NCBI GenBank assembly: GCA_049322355.1
Contig: JBMORG010000014.1
Coordinates: 1 to 64,000 of the forward strand
Direction of reading: 5' to 3'
Source of the DNA: 0-14-0-80-60-11 sp049322355
Lineage (GTDB): Bacteria > Desulfobacterota > Desulfobaccia > Desulfobaccales > 0-14-0-80-60-11
Length of the DNA: 64,000 nucleotides
The notes beneath the pieces are model-generated. The model did not search any database. It saw only the letters and a list, made by a program, of their open reading frames with translations, and was not told the origin of the DNA. Shown one piece after another: positions 29,577-37,948 of the stretch. The position numbers were made by a program, and so were the translations under genes. Position 1 is the first letter of the stretch; each line of letters opens with the position of its first letter.

Positions 29577-30632
29577 ATGACCGATCCGCAAGAATCCCCA
29601 GTTCTGTTGCAAACTTCTGCCGGCCTGCTCTCCATTACCCTCAACCGTCCCCGGGCTCTCAATACCCTCAACCTGGAGATGATTCGTCTGCTGCGCCGGG
29701 CCTTTGATGAAGCCCTGGCCGCGGCTCGGGTGCGCCTGGTCCTTTTGAGCGGCGCCGGGGAGCGGGGCTTTTGCGCCGGAGGCGACCTCAAGGAACTGAC
29801 CCGGGCGGTCCGGGAGGGCGAAGTGCATCTGGCCGACCAGTTCTTCCGGGAAGAATATGCCCTGGACCTGCTGATCCACCAATCACCCAAGCCGGTGGTG
29901 GTCCTGGCCCACGGCATCAGTATGGGGGGTGGGCTGGGCCTGGCCGCGGGCGCGGATATCGTCGTAGCCACCGAAACCAGCCGCCTGGCCATGCCCGAAA
30001 CCCGCATCGGCTTTTTCCCGGACGTTGGCGCCACCGGCTGGCTCTTTACCAAATGCCCTCCAGGCTACCCCGAGTACCTGACTCTGACAGGTTCTGAAGT
30101 TGTAGGGGCTGAATGCGTCCGGCTGGGTCTGGCCACCCACCTGGCGCCCCAAGCCCGATTACCTGAAATGCGGGAGGCCCTAAAAAATTGTTCCCAAAAA
30201 CTTCCATCCAGCAAGCCTGAGGCCGTGAAGGCACTGCACCAGGTTCTGGCCCCCTTTGCCCGCCAAGATATTCCATCCAACCCCGAGCTGGACATTTGGG
30301 TGCGGGAGATTTTCGCGGGAAAGAGTTCCCTTAAAGAGATTGTGGCCGCGCTCAAGCGATGCAGCCTGGAATCAAAACTCTGTGATGACGCCTGCCGCCG
30401 CCTGGCCGAGCGCTCCCCCACGGCCCTGGCCGTGACCTTGCAACTGCTCCGGGCCAATGAGGGCCGGCCTTTGGCCGAGGTTTTTCAACGTGAAGCCCTG
30501 GCGGCCCATTTTCTCATCACCCACCCCGACTACCTGGAGGGTATCCGGGCCCGCATCATTGACAAGGACGACCAGCCCCACTGGCAGCCGGCCAGCATTG
30601 AGGACTTGGGGACCCTGGCGGCAGGGTTTTAA
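29577..30632 (+). CDS. 3-hydroxyisobutyryl-CoA hydrolase-like crotonase
   Basis: A 351-residue crotonase-fold enzyme of the HIBYL-CoA hydrolase (ECH_2) type. It has the oxyanion region GFCAGGDLKEL, then GISMGGGLGLAAGADIV, where the first hydratase Glu is replaced by Gly. The segment PETRIGFFPDVGATGWL carries the Glu/Asp pair used by HIBYL-CoA hydrolases. The C-terminal extension and length match that family, which acts in valine breakdown or on other 3-hydroxyacyl-CoAs. An enoyl-CoA hydratase gene follows 75 bp downstream. Confidence 0.85.
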   Translation: MTDPQESPVLLQTSAGLLSITLNRPRALNTLNLEMIRLLRRAFDEALAAARVRLVLLSGAGERGFCAGGDLKELTRAVREGEVHLADQFFREEYALDLLIHQSPKPVVVLAHGISMGGGLGLAAGADIVVATETSRLAMPETRIGFFPDVGATGWLFTKCPPGYPEYLTLTGSEVVGAECVRLGLATHLAPQARLPEMREALKNCSQKLPSSKPEAVKALHQVLAPFARQDIPSNPELDIWVREIFAGKSSLKEIVAALKRCSLESKLCDDACRRLAERSPTALAVTLQLLRANEGRPLAEVFQREALAAHFLITHPDYLEGIRARIIDKDDQPHWQPASIEDLGTLAAGF

Positions 30633-30707
30633 ACCAGTACAGTAGCACAGGCTTTCCAGCCTATGGAAAAAAGCCTGTGGAAAAAAGATGCCTTATAAGG
30701 AGAGCCC

Positions 30708-31481
30708 ATGTCTTACCAAACCATCCTTTATGACCAAAAGGCCGGTATCGTCACCATCACCTTCAACCGGCCGGACAAGCTTAACGCCCTGAACCAGGAA
30801 ATGCTCTCGGAATTTAAAGCCGCTTTGGAGCGCGTGAGGCAGGACCCGGAAATCCGGGTGCTGCTGCTTACCGGAACCGGCCGCGCCTTCATCGCCGGCG
30901 CCGACATCAGCCAATTCCTGAAATTCGGTCCCCTGGAGGCCCGGCAGTTTTCCGCCTCCGCCCATGAAATCGGGTTCACACTGGAGACCTTGGAAATTCC
31001 GGTGATCGCCTGCGTCAACGGCTTTGCCCTGGGCGGTGGCCTGGAGGTGGCCATGGCCTGCGATTTTATCTACGCCGCGGATACCGCCCGCCTGGGACAG
31101 CCAGAGATGAACCTGGGGATTATCCCCGGCTTCGGCGGCACCCAGCGCCTCTCCCGCCTGGTGGGCAAGGGGGTGGCTAAGGAGATGGTTCTCACCGGCC
31201 GCATGATGGACGCCCAGGAGGCCAAAACCCTGGGGCTGGTGGCCCAAGTCTTCCCCGCAGACACCTTCATGGCGGAATGCCGCAAAATAGCCCTGGCCCT
31301 GGCGGCTAAAGGCAGGGTGTCGGTGCGCGCCGCCAAGCAGTCCATCGACCGGGGCTTCGACCTGGACCTGAAAAATGCCTGCCTCCTGGAGGCGGACGCC
31401 TTTGCCCTGTGCTTTGCCTCTCCGGACGCCCATGAGGGGGCCCGGGCCTTTCTGGAGAAGCGCCAGCCGGAGTTCTTGTGA
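30708..31481 (+). CDS. Enoyl-CoA hydratase
   Basis: A 257-residue crotonase that adds water to trans-2-enoyl-CoA. The oxyanion region is RAFIAGADISQF. Both catalytic Glu residues are present, one in ALGGGLEVAMACDF and one in GQPEMNLGIIPGFGGTQRL. AAGGAG precedes the ATG with good spacing. It is likely co-transcribed with the upstream HIBYL-CoA hydrolase-like gene, together suggesting acyl-CoA or branched-chain amino-acid degradation. Confidence 0.93.
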   Translation: MSYQTILYDQKAGIVTITFNRPDKLNALNQEMLSEFKAALERVRQDPEIRVLLLTGTGRAFIAGADISQFLKFGPLEARQFSASAHEIGFTLETLEIPVIACVNGFALGGGLEVAMACDFIYAADTARLGQPEMNLGIIPGFGGTQRLSRLVGKGVAKEMVLTGRMMDAQEAKTLGLVAQVFPADTFMAECRKIALALAAKGRVSVRAAKQSIDRGFDLDLKNACLLEADAFALCFASPDAHEGARAFLEKRQPEFL

Positions 31482-31567
31482 ACCGAAGCAGCCAGCAGTC
31501 CGGCAGGGCAAAAATTCTGGAGCAAACTTGCAAGCCGGGACCGATTCCGCTAAAATCTGGATAACTT

Positions 31568-32671
31568 ATGGACCAGACAGAATCTATCATCAGAACCAAC
31601 CGCAAACCCACCCGGGCCATCTTTATCGGCCCGGTTCAGATCGGCGGCGGGGCCCCGGTAGTGGTTCAAAGCATGACCAACACCGACACCCGGGATGTTA
31701 AGGCCACCTTGGCCCAGATTCAGCGTCTCGCGGCCGCAGGCTGTGAAGTGGCCCGCCTGGCCGTTCCCGACATGGAGGCAGCCACCGCCTTTGGCACCAT
31801 TAAGTCTGAGAGTCCGCTGCCTCTCATCGCCGATATCCACTTCAATTACCGTCTGGCCCTGGCGTCATTGGAAGCAGGAGCCGACGCCATCCGCATCAAC
31901 CCTGGCAACCTGGGGGGAGCGGAAAAGACCCGAATCGTGGTGGAGGCCTGCCGGGAGCGGGGCGTGCCCCTGCGCCTGGGGGTGAACGCCGGCTCCCTGG
32001 AGGCGGACCTGTTGACCCAATACGGCGCCCCCACCGCACCGGCCCTGGCGGCCAGCGCCATGCGCTGGGTCAAGCAATTCGAGGATTGGGGTTATTTTAA
32101 TTTTAAGATTTCCTTGAAATCGTCCGATGTATTAATTACTGTGGCGGCCTATGAGGAACTTTCCCGCCAGACGGATTATCCCCTGCACCTGGGGGTTACC
32201 GAGGCCGGGGGCCTCATTGCCGGCACGGTGAAATCGGCCCTGGGTATCGGCATGCTGCTGGCCCGGGGCATCGGCGACACCATGCGGGTGTCCCTGACCC
32301 GGGACCCGGTGGAGGAAATCCGGGTGGCCTACGAGATTCTCCGGGCTCTCCACTTGAGGGAACGCGGGGTGGAACTCATCTCCTGTCCCACCTGCGGGCG
32401 TTGCCGGATTGATCTGTTTGCCTTGGCTGAGGAGGCGGAACGACGCCTGCTGACCGTCACTGCGCCCCTGAAGGTAGCGATTATGGGCTGCGTGGTCAAC
32501 GGCCCTGGTGAGGCCCGGGAAGCCGATGTGGGCATAGCCGGCGGCGCCGGGGTGGGACTTTTGTTCAAGAAAGGGGAGGCGGTGCGCCAGGTGCCGGAGG
32601 CCGAACTTCTTGCCGCCCTGCTCACGGAAGTGGCGGCCCTTACGGGAGAGGTGGTGGAACTGCCGGATTAG
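31568..32671 (+). CDS. ispG: 4-hydroxy-3-methylbut-2-enyl diphosphate synthase
   Basis: IspG (GcpE) is the [4Fe-4S] enzyme of the non-mevalonate isoprenoid pathway that makes HMBPP from MEcPP. The 367-residue TIM-barrel protein starts with VQIGGGAPVVVQSMTNTDTRD. The C-terminal cluster ligands are in SCPTCGRCRIDL and IMGCVVNGPGEA. Its length matches the short bacterial form. A small secreted-protein gene starts a few bases downstream. Confidence 0.97.
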   Translation: MDQTESIIRTNRKPTRAIFIGPVQIGGGAPVVVQSMTNTDTRDVKATLAQIQRLAAAGCEVARLAVPDMEAATAFGTIKSESPLPLIADIHFNYRLALASLEAGADAIRINPGNLGGAEKTRIVVEACRERGVPLRLGVNAGSLEADLLTQYGAPTAPALAASAMRWVKQFEDWGYFNFKISLKSSDVLITVAAYEELSRQTDYPLHLGVTEAGGLIAGTVKSALGIGMLLARGIGDTMRVSLTRDPVEEIRVAYEILRALHLRERGVELISCPTCGRCRIDLFALAEEAERRLLTVTAPLKVAIMGCVVNGPGEAREADVGIAGGAGVGLLFKKGEAVRQVPEAELLAALLTEVAALTGEVVELPD

Positions 32672-32676
32672 GATTT

Positions 32677-33135
32677 ATGGTGGAGAAGATGAGAATTATT
32701 ACCTTAATTATTGTGGTTGTTTTGGTTGCTCCCGGCTTTGTGCTAGCGGTTGATCCCGCCGGGCAGACTGATCCCCAGACCATGTCCGAATTCCAGGAGG
32801 TCCGCTCTTATACCGGCATCATCAAGAACCGCACCAGGTACGAGGTCTCCATTCCTTCGGAAAACAGCGATGCCACTGTGCTGATCCCGCCAAACGGGTG
32901 GATAGAGTATACCATCTGGAATCAACGTTCAAACGTGACGGCCTATCATGACGGCCAGCCCTTTTATTGCTTGAACCTCTTCGCGCATCCCCTGGAATAT
33001 TCTTTTATGTGCAAGAAATACGATTTTATAGCGGAAATCATCCCCCCAGACCCGGTGCGCAAGTTTAAACCGATCCGGAAAAAACAACCTCCTAAGCAAA
33101 AACCATGTGTCGAGGGTGTGGAAGCGTTTGGCTGA
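32677..33135 (+). CDS. Small secreted protein of unknown function
   Basis: A 152-residue product with a clear signal peptide (MRIITLIIVVVLVAPGFVLA, cleavage near AVDP). The mature part has a beta-rich middle (ATVLIPPNGWIEYTIWNQRS), two Cys, and a basic Pro/Lys-rich tail (IRKKQPPKQKPC). I do not recognise the family. Starts at 32677 and 32689 are both possible; the second places the signal peptide directly at the N-terminus. It starts five bases after the ispG stop codon, so it is probably co-transcribed. Confidence 0.7.
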   Translation: MVEKMRIITLIIVVVLVAPGFVLAVDPAGQTDPQTMSEFQEVRSYTGIIKNRTRYEVSIPSENSDATVLIPPNGWIEYTIWNQRSNVTAYHDGQPFYCLNLFAHPLEYSFMCKKYDFIAEIIPPDPVRKFKPIRKKQPPKQKPCVEGVEAFG

Positions 33136-33479
33136 TTAGGCGGAGGATTTGTTTTCCGGCTTGAACCACGGGGGAAGCAGCAGAGATTGCGGCTTTCCCT
33201 GTTTTTTCGGGGTTTGGTCATAACAAACTATTTAAGGTTGACTGGAACGGAGGCCCGCTTTAAGGACGATCAGCCCGCTCCCGGCGAGTACGCACTGGGG
33301 CATTATAGGCCACATGGCAAAGGAGGTCGAGGGGACCAGCCTCGGGTTAGCCGGTAGCTTCGCCAACTCCTGAAAATCAATGCCCCTTTCTGGCAGAGAC
33401 TCCACGATGAGGCCGCGTTGCGCTCACAGACTCTAAAGGAAGGACTGGGGACCGGAGACCGGAGATTTTCTGGTTCATC
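33136..33479. other. 344-bp spacer with a possible decayed PEP-CTERM tail
   Basis: No confident gene. On the minus strand an open stretch ending at a stop at 33232-33234 encodes a C-terminus reading CVLAGSGLIVLKAGLRSS. This looks like a degenerate PEP-CTERM-type hydrophobic tail with basic end. It may be the remnant of a second surface protein beside the intact one at 33480. Confidence 0.3.
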
Positions 33480-34136
33480 CTACGTTTGCCGTCTCCGGGC
33501 GTAGCGGGCCAAGCGCAGGAGGCTGGCGCCCAGGAGCAAGGCGGTGGGGGGCAGCGGGACTACGGTGACAGTGACATTGTCCAGGGCAATATATCGGCAG
33601 TTTTGACCCGCAACTTCAATGCCCATAAGAGATATTAGCGTTGATCCGGGGCCGGCAGTAAATGGCATGGCAAAGTGCTTCCAGGAGTCTGTGATTGATG
33701 TATTGAAGAAATCCTGCGAAGTCGAACCCGCACTAACCGTAATCGCGGCACTTGGGCCGTAAGCGATTAAGTTGCCTAAATCAAACTCAAGCACATACGA
33801 CTGCCCGAAAACTGTATTTATTGTTTGTTGTACTCCGCCAAAAGGAAGTGAATCATGAAATCCGGTTAAATCAAGCCAATAATCACCGTGAAAGGCCGTT
33901 AACCCATAATTTGCACCTAGCCAGGCTATCTCCGCGTCTATTACCTGCCAGCCCGTTAGTGTCGTCGATCCCTCAGGCAAGGACATAAAGTTATTCTGGC
34001 CGTTGTCCACTGGTTCAAAACCAGTTGGGTCCTCGAAACTTCCGTTGACGAGCAAATTTGCCTGAGCCGGCTGTCCATAAAAACCGGAAGCCATTATCAC
34101 TGATAGAAATATTAAAGCCAAAAAAACCTTTTTCAT
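33480..34136 (-). CDS. PEP-CTERM-type exported protein, choice-of-anchor/DUF642-like
   Basis: A 218-residue exported protein. A signal peptide (VFLALIFLSVIMASGFYG) is followed by ANLLVNGSFEDP and a jelly-roll-like domain typical of DUF642/choice-of-anchor C proteins. The C-terminus VVPLPPTALLLGASLLRLAR with a final RRR cluster is a PEP-CTERM-like sorting signal of the VPLPP variety. Such tails are processed by an exosortase, which is not in this window. The protein probably ends in the cell surface or exopolysaccharide matrix. Confidence 0.85.
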   Translation of the reverse strand: MKKVFLALIFLSVIMASGFYGQPAQANLLVNGSFEDPTGFEPVDNGQNNFMSLPEGSTTLTGWQVIDAEIAWLGANYGLTAFHGDYWLDLTGFHDSLPFGGVQQTINTVFGQSYVLEFDLGNLIAYGPSAAITVSAGSTSQDFFNTSITDSWKHFAMPFTAGPGSTLISLMGIEVAGQNCRYIALDNVTVTVVPLPPTALLLGASLLRLARYARRRQT

Positions 34137-34167
34137 TTTTTTTGCCTCTTTTCATAACTAAAGTGAA

Positions 34168-34281
34168 TCATAAGTTACAGGTGAGGCCATAGAACGTCGG
34201 GATCGCCTGAGCCGGGGAAGTGCTGAATAATCCAAGAGTCAGAAGGGCGATGGAGGCTAGCAAACACCTATGATGTTTCAT
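34168..34281 (-). CDS. 37-residue ORF consisting mainly of a signal peptide
   Basis: A short frame encodes MKHHRCLLASIALLTLGLFS followed by TSPAQA, a textbook signal peptide with AxA cleavage site, and only 11 more residues before the stop. GGAGGCAAC precedes the ATG. It lies 31 bp upstream of the PEP-CTERM gene on the same strand. It may be a secreted micropeptide, a leader, or the truncated start of a lost exported protein. Confidence 0.5.
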   Translation of the reverse strand: MKHHRCLLASIALLTLGLFSTSPAQAIPTFYGLTCNL

Positions 34282-34924
34282 AAGGTTGCCTCCAATTGCT
34301 AATATCTATATATATCTATTGTCTATGCTTATGCAAGTCTTGTGCCTATAATCTTATTTTTTATCTAATTGATATTACAATATAAAATAGTCAGCCTCGA
34401 TTGTCTGAATATAGCCAATGTTTGAAATTAAGAACAACAATAGGCACTTGAGGCTAATTTGCTGGAATTATTTAATTATTATTTGTTTCAAATAGGTCAC
34501 ATTCCATCTTATATTTATATATAGTTAATATTACTTATAAATTAAGCAAGTTTAGATTTCCTGTTAATTTGTCGGAATCGCTCTTATTTTTAATGTTTAG
34601 AATAATTGACATTATATTAATGGCAGATTCGCTAATACCGAGTTTCTTCTGGGTGCCGATCTCATGTATGATGAATAGCGGTGACTGAGCTGCGGGGCTT
34701 TTAGGAAGAAGGCGGGGCTGCACCGAACCTCCCATCGTCTGCAGGGGACAGCCGCCCTTAATTTGGACAGCATGGAAGGGGATAGGTCCAAACCAGGTTG
34801 AATCAGTCTTAACGAGATATTGTTAAAGAATTAAAGGGCCGCTTGCAGAAATCGGCAGTGTAAAAACTTTTGGAATTTGCTAAGTCTTGACCTTAAAACC
34901 TATAACCTTAAAACCAAAACCCCA
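34282..34924. other. 643-bp AT-rich spacer without recognisable genes
   Basis: Base composition drops sharply to AT-rich between 34290 and 34620 compared with the GC-rich surroundings. No ORF with coding character, tRNA or recognised RNA motif was seen. A run of short words (CTTAAAACC, AAAACC) occurs near 34890-34920. It could hold promoters for the PEP-CTERM unit or be foreign DNA. Confidence 0.45.
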
Positions 34925-35596
34925 TCACACCGGCCGGGTCACTGCCCGGCTGAGGTTCTGCACGATATCCAGGTAGACTTCCGAATAGTTCAAGCTTCCC
35001 TGGCGGATGGCGTAGAAGGCATTCAGCATCAGAGAGGCCACCATCAGGTTGGCAAAGAGCAATTGGGGAGCGCCGGCGGCCATGAGTTCCTCACAGGACA
35101 TGACGGCAGGATTCCGGTCCTGGGGGGTGGCGATCTCAGGATGGTAGCGGTGCAGCGAGGGCGTGAGGTCCTGGCCGCCTCGCCGGAGATAGACCTGGAC
35201 GTTGCCGTCCTCGTAGTCGTTGCCTCCGGAAATGAGGGTGAAATCGGAAAGAGTGGCGGCATGACGGCTCACCAAGTTGCGGGAGGCGTGGTTGTCCACC
35301 ATCAGGAAAACCACCTCTCCGGTACCGATCAGCCGGCCCACGTTAGCCTCGGTGACATATTCCGGCACCGCCCGAAAGGACAAACCCTCGAACTCCCGGG
35401 CAAGTTCCAGGGACTTCACTTCGGCTTTATTTCCCAGGCGGGAGAAAGCCTGGCGGGAAGCATTGCTGCGTTCAAATCCGTCGCCGTCAATGAGGGTGAG
35501 GCGGGCCCGGATTTCAGAATATTGGAGATAGCGGCAGAGGAAAGGCAACAGGGCGCAGCCGATGCCCCCGATGCCGATGGCCTTGATTTCCAGCAT
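34925..35596 (-). CDS. E1-like/ThiF-family adenylyltransferase
   Basis: A 223-residue E1-like protein. The nucleotide-binding GIGGIG motif is at residues 8-13, the DGD...SNASRQ motif at 37-49, and a DNHASRNLVS segment at 101-110. All match the ThiF/MoeB/E1 pattern for adenylating the C-terminus of a ubiquitin-like protein. A candidate catalytic Cys is C168 in VMSCEELM. It resembles the ThiF proteins of PRTRC-like and other prokaryotic Ub-like systems more than MoeB. A JAMM protease gene lies 417 bp upstream on the same strand. Confidence 0.8.
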   Translation of the reverse strand: MLEIKAIGIGGIGCALLPFLCRYLQYSEIRARLTLIDGDGFERSNASRQAFSRLGNKAEVKSLELAREFEGLSFRAVPEYVTEANVGRLIGTGEVVFLMVDNHASRNLVSRHAATLSDFTLISGGNDYEDGNVQVYLRRGGQDLTPSLHRYHPEIATPQDRNPAVMSCEELMAAGAPQLLFANLMVASLMLNAFYAIRQGSLNYSEVYLDIVQNLSRAVTRPV

Positions 35597-35656
35597 ATTA
35601 GCTCTCAGCTTTCAGCGGTCAGCTTTCTAATTTTATTTCTGAAATTGCTCCTGGTG

Positions 35657-35677
35657 GCACAGGCGTCTCGCCGGTGC
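35657..35677. repeat. GCACAGGCG hairpin, degenerate copy
   Basis: GCACAGGCGTCTCGCCGGTGC forms an almost perfect stem-loop and matches 19-20 of 21 bases of the perfect version at 39153-39173, including the flanking TGGTG. Confidence 0.6.
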
Positions 35678-35881
35678 AGATATAGGCGTACCCCGCGGTC
35701 TCTGTTGACGCCGCCTAGGGCGGCGGCGCTACCCTTTTCACGGTTTTGGGTGTTTCTTTGGAACCTGCAGGGCTCATTCCCAAGCTGTGCTCGGGAACGC
35801 CTTTAATAATCGCCGGGCTAAGCTTGGCAACCACTTTCGTTCCCAAGTGCAACTTGAGGCTTCTGCGAAAGTCGATAATTT

Positions 35882-35950
35882 GTCATTCTGAGGGAGAGAA
35901 GCGACCGAAGAATCTCAAAGGACGAGATTCTTCGCTAGGCTCAGAATGAC
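35882..35950. repeat. 70-bp palindromic dispersed repeat, copy 2
   Basis: It starts GTCATTCTGAG and ends CTCAGAATGAC, with a central GAATCTC...GAGATTC inversion and the same internal AAGCGACCGA as copy 1 at 16334-16403. No ORF. Likely a MITE/REP-type element. Confidence 0.75.
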
Positions 35951-36013
35951 AGAAGCGGCGATTCCCACAGCTCTCAACTTGGGAACGAAAGGAGCTGACA
36001 GCTACTAGCTCCC

Positions 36014-36676
36014 TCACGTTCCAAATTCAATGGGGCGAGGCAGGGGAGTGACCTTCCGGTCCACTTCCTCGGCCCAATCTGTTTCCGGCGGTGCCTGCTC
36101 CCAGTGGATGGGGTAGGGGGAGAACAGGCTCTCCGGCGAAACGTTCCCCCGAAATCCCTGTACTACCACGGAGCAAGACAGGGTCAGGTCGCCGTCGAGA
36201 TTGCCGATGGTTAGGTGGAACCCATCATCGAAGCGTTCGTCTTCCCAGTCCCGGACTGAATGAAAGGCCTCCGCCGCGGCATGGCTATGGATAGTGCCCA
36301 GCCGCACGAGGCCCGGCGGAAACTCCTTGACTTCGTAATCGCAGTGCCCACCCCCCACGCGCTGGTGGGGCACCACCAGTTCATAGGTGCCGGTGGCTTC
36401 CCGCCAAGTCAGCAGGGCCACGGCTTCACTCCGGTAACGGGAATAAACGGCCCGGAAAAAAGCCACAGCATCAAGAAGCAGGGGGGCGGGTATGATAGGG
36501 GCCTTCAAGTGGACTTCGGGAGACTGTGACTCCAGCCAGGGAATGCCTGTGGCCGGGACCACGGCCTGGAAAAACAGCGTGCGCTTCACCAGAAATAATC
36601 CGTTTTTGGTGAGAAGGTAGTAGATGGGGTCCGACGGCGGAGAGAACCCCTGTTCTTTTAGATAAATAGGTAACAT
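36014..36676 (-). CDS. JAMM/MPN-type (JAB) metalloprotease
   Basis: A 220-residue protein with a complete JAMM zinc motif: H130-S-H132, seven residues, S140, two residues, D143, plus a likely catalytic Glu upstream (E84 in SEAVALL). JAMM domains remove ubiquitin-like proteins or process their C-termini. The N-terminal ~60 residues form an extra domain of the kind seen in PRTRC-system protein A. Paired with the E1-like gene it suggests a prokaryotic conjugation or sulfur-transfer system. No clear ribosome site precedes the ATG, and no alternative start lies upstream in frame. Confidence 0.8.
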   Translation of the reverse strand: MLPIYLKEQGFSPPSDPIYYLLTKNGLFLVKRTLFFQAVVPATGIPWLESQSPEVHLKAPIIPAPLLLDAVAFFRAVYSRYRSEAVALLTWREATGTYELVVPHQRVGGGHCDYEVKEFPPGLVRLGTIHSHAAAEAFHSVRDWEDERFDDGFHLTIGNLDGDLTLSCSVVVQGFRGNVSPESLFSPYPIHWEQAPPETDWAEEVDRKVTPLPRPIEFGT

Positions 36677-36848
36677 GCAACCGTGGGGCCGGATATGGCT
36701 TTTATGACACTTCTTATTGGATAGAAGTATCTTCAGACGGAAAGTCTGTTTAGCAACCCTTAATAGTTTTTCGACTGGCAGTGCTTCCCTATTTCAACCG
36801 ATGGCGGGCATCTCTATGGGACCAGGACGGGAGAGAGCCGCACTGCGG

Positions 36849-37160
36849 TTAAAGAGTGGGGGCGATAAGCACCAGGAGCCGTAGACGAGTGTGGGCCCTG
36901 AGGCCGTGGGGTTCGTCCACCGGCATGATCTGCATCTGGCCGGCTTTGGCCGGCATTTCATGGGCGCCGGTAAATTCCCCTTCCCCTTCCAGAATTAACA
37001 GGGTGACGTCCGAGTCGGCGGGGTGGGAATGGACCGGCAATTCTTGACCGGGTTCAAAATTGAAAGCCAGCACCCTAAGATTGGGAGAGTCATACAAGAG
37101 TTCCCGATAAGGCTTGTCAGCCACGAACTTGTCTACTTTCTGCAAGTCGACGAATTTCAT
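36849..37160 (-). CDS. Cupin-domain protein
   Basis: A 103-residue single cupin barrel. Cupin motif 1 is PGQELPVHSHPADSDVTLLILEGEGEF, with two His and later Glu as candidate metal ligands. Motif 2 is QMQIMPVDEPHGLRAHTRLRLLVLIAP-like, carrying the third His. Such proteins bind a metal and small ligand, often as regulators or isomerases. Function cannot be assigned. Confidence 0.85.
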   Translation of the reverse strand: MKFVDLQKVDKFVADKPYRELLYDSPNLRVLAFNFEPGQELPVHSHPADSDVTLLILEGEGEFTGAHEMPAKAGQMQIMPVDEPHGLRAHTRLRLLVLIAPTL

Positions 37161-37323
37161 TTAACCTCCCGCGGCTCTGGGCCAAAACCCGCGCGCCTTA
37201 TCTAACTGCTGAGGCGGCCGCCCTGTCCAGGTAGAGATGGACCGAAATCTGAGTCTGAGATGGAGTGGATAAATTTTTGCAATCATAATTAGTTACATAA
37301 GGTTTGTCAATCCTGGGATTGTG

Positions 37324-37773
37324 CTAAAACAATTTCCGGCTGTCCAGGAGAAGGGTCACCGGACCGTCATTGATGAGGCCAACCTCCATCATTTGGCGGA
37401 ACTGGCCCGTGGCCACTTTCAGCCCATAACCGGCCATGGCCTGGACTAAATCTTCATAAAGTTTCTCTGCTGTTTCCGGGGGGGCGGCGCCATCAAAAGA
37501 AGGTCGCCGCCCTTTGCGGCAGTCCCCCAGGAGGGTGAATTGGGAGACCAAAAGGACCTCAGCCTTGAGGTCCAGGAGAGAAAGATGCATCAGGCGCCCT
37601 TCCCCGGCAAAAACCCGCAGGTGCGCCAGCTTCTGAGCCAGGTAGGCCACGTCCCCTTGAGTGTCATCCGCGGCCACTCCCACCAAAATCAGCAAGCCAG
37701 GGCCGATTCTGGCCACCTCCTTCTGTTCCACCCGTACCCAGGCTTCTTGCACCCGTTGCACTACCGCCCGCAT
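37324..37773 (-). CDS. dtd: D-aminoacyl-tRNA deacylase
   Basis: DTD hydrolyses D-aminoacyl-tRNA and glycyl-tRNA(Ala), recycling mischarged tRNAs. The 149-residue protein starts MRAVVQRVQEAWVRV. It contains the SQFTLLGD motif with the active-site residues and the cross-subunit NDGPVTLLLDS (Gly-Pro) motif near its C-terminus. Normal length and a typical single-gene arrangement. Confidence 0.96.
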   Translation of the reverse strand: MRAVVQRVQEAWVRVEQKEVARIGPGLLILVGVAADDTQGDVAYLAQKLAHLRVFAGEGRLMHLSLLDLKAEVLLVSQFTLLGDCRKGRRPSFDGAAPPETAEKLYEDLVQAMAGYGLKVATGQFRQMMEVGLINDGPVTLLLDSRKLF

Positions 37774-37948
37774 ATCCTACCCCCATGATACGGTTTTCGG
37801 TTAATATAAATAAATTTATCTATTAATTACAGGTTAAGTTGGTGGGGGATTTAAAGGGTAAAAGGGTATGAGTTAATAGATTGTCTTCTGGGCAAAGGGT
37901 ATGTTAAAGTTATATTTGGAAAACTAACCAGGAATTGAACTAAGCGTC

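Larger units (their letters stand above)
35597..36013. other. 417-bp spacer between E1-like and JAMM genes
   Basis: No ubiquitin-like or E2 gene is visible in any frame. The spacer contains short AGCTTTCAGC repeats, a small hairpin (35657-35677) and copy 2 of a dispersed palindrome (35882-35950). Confidence 0.55.

Noticed and set aside
34535..34735. 66-codon minus-strand frame in the AT-rich spacer
   Set aside because: No ribosome site, no recognisable domain, low-complexity Ile/Asn/Lys-rich end; treated as non-coding.
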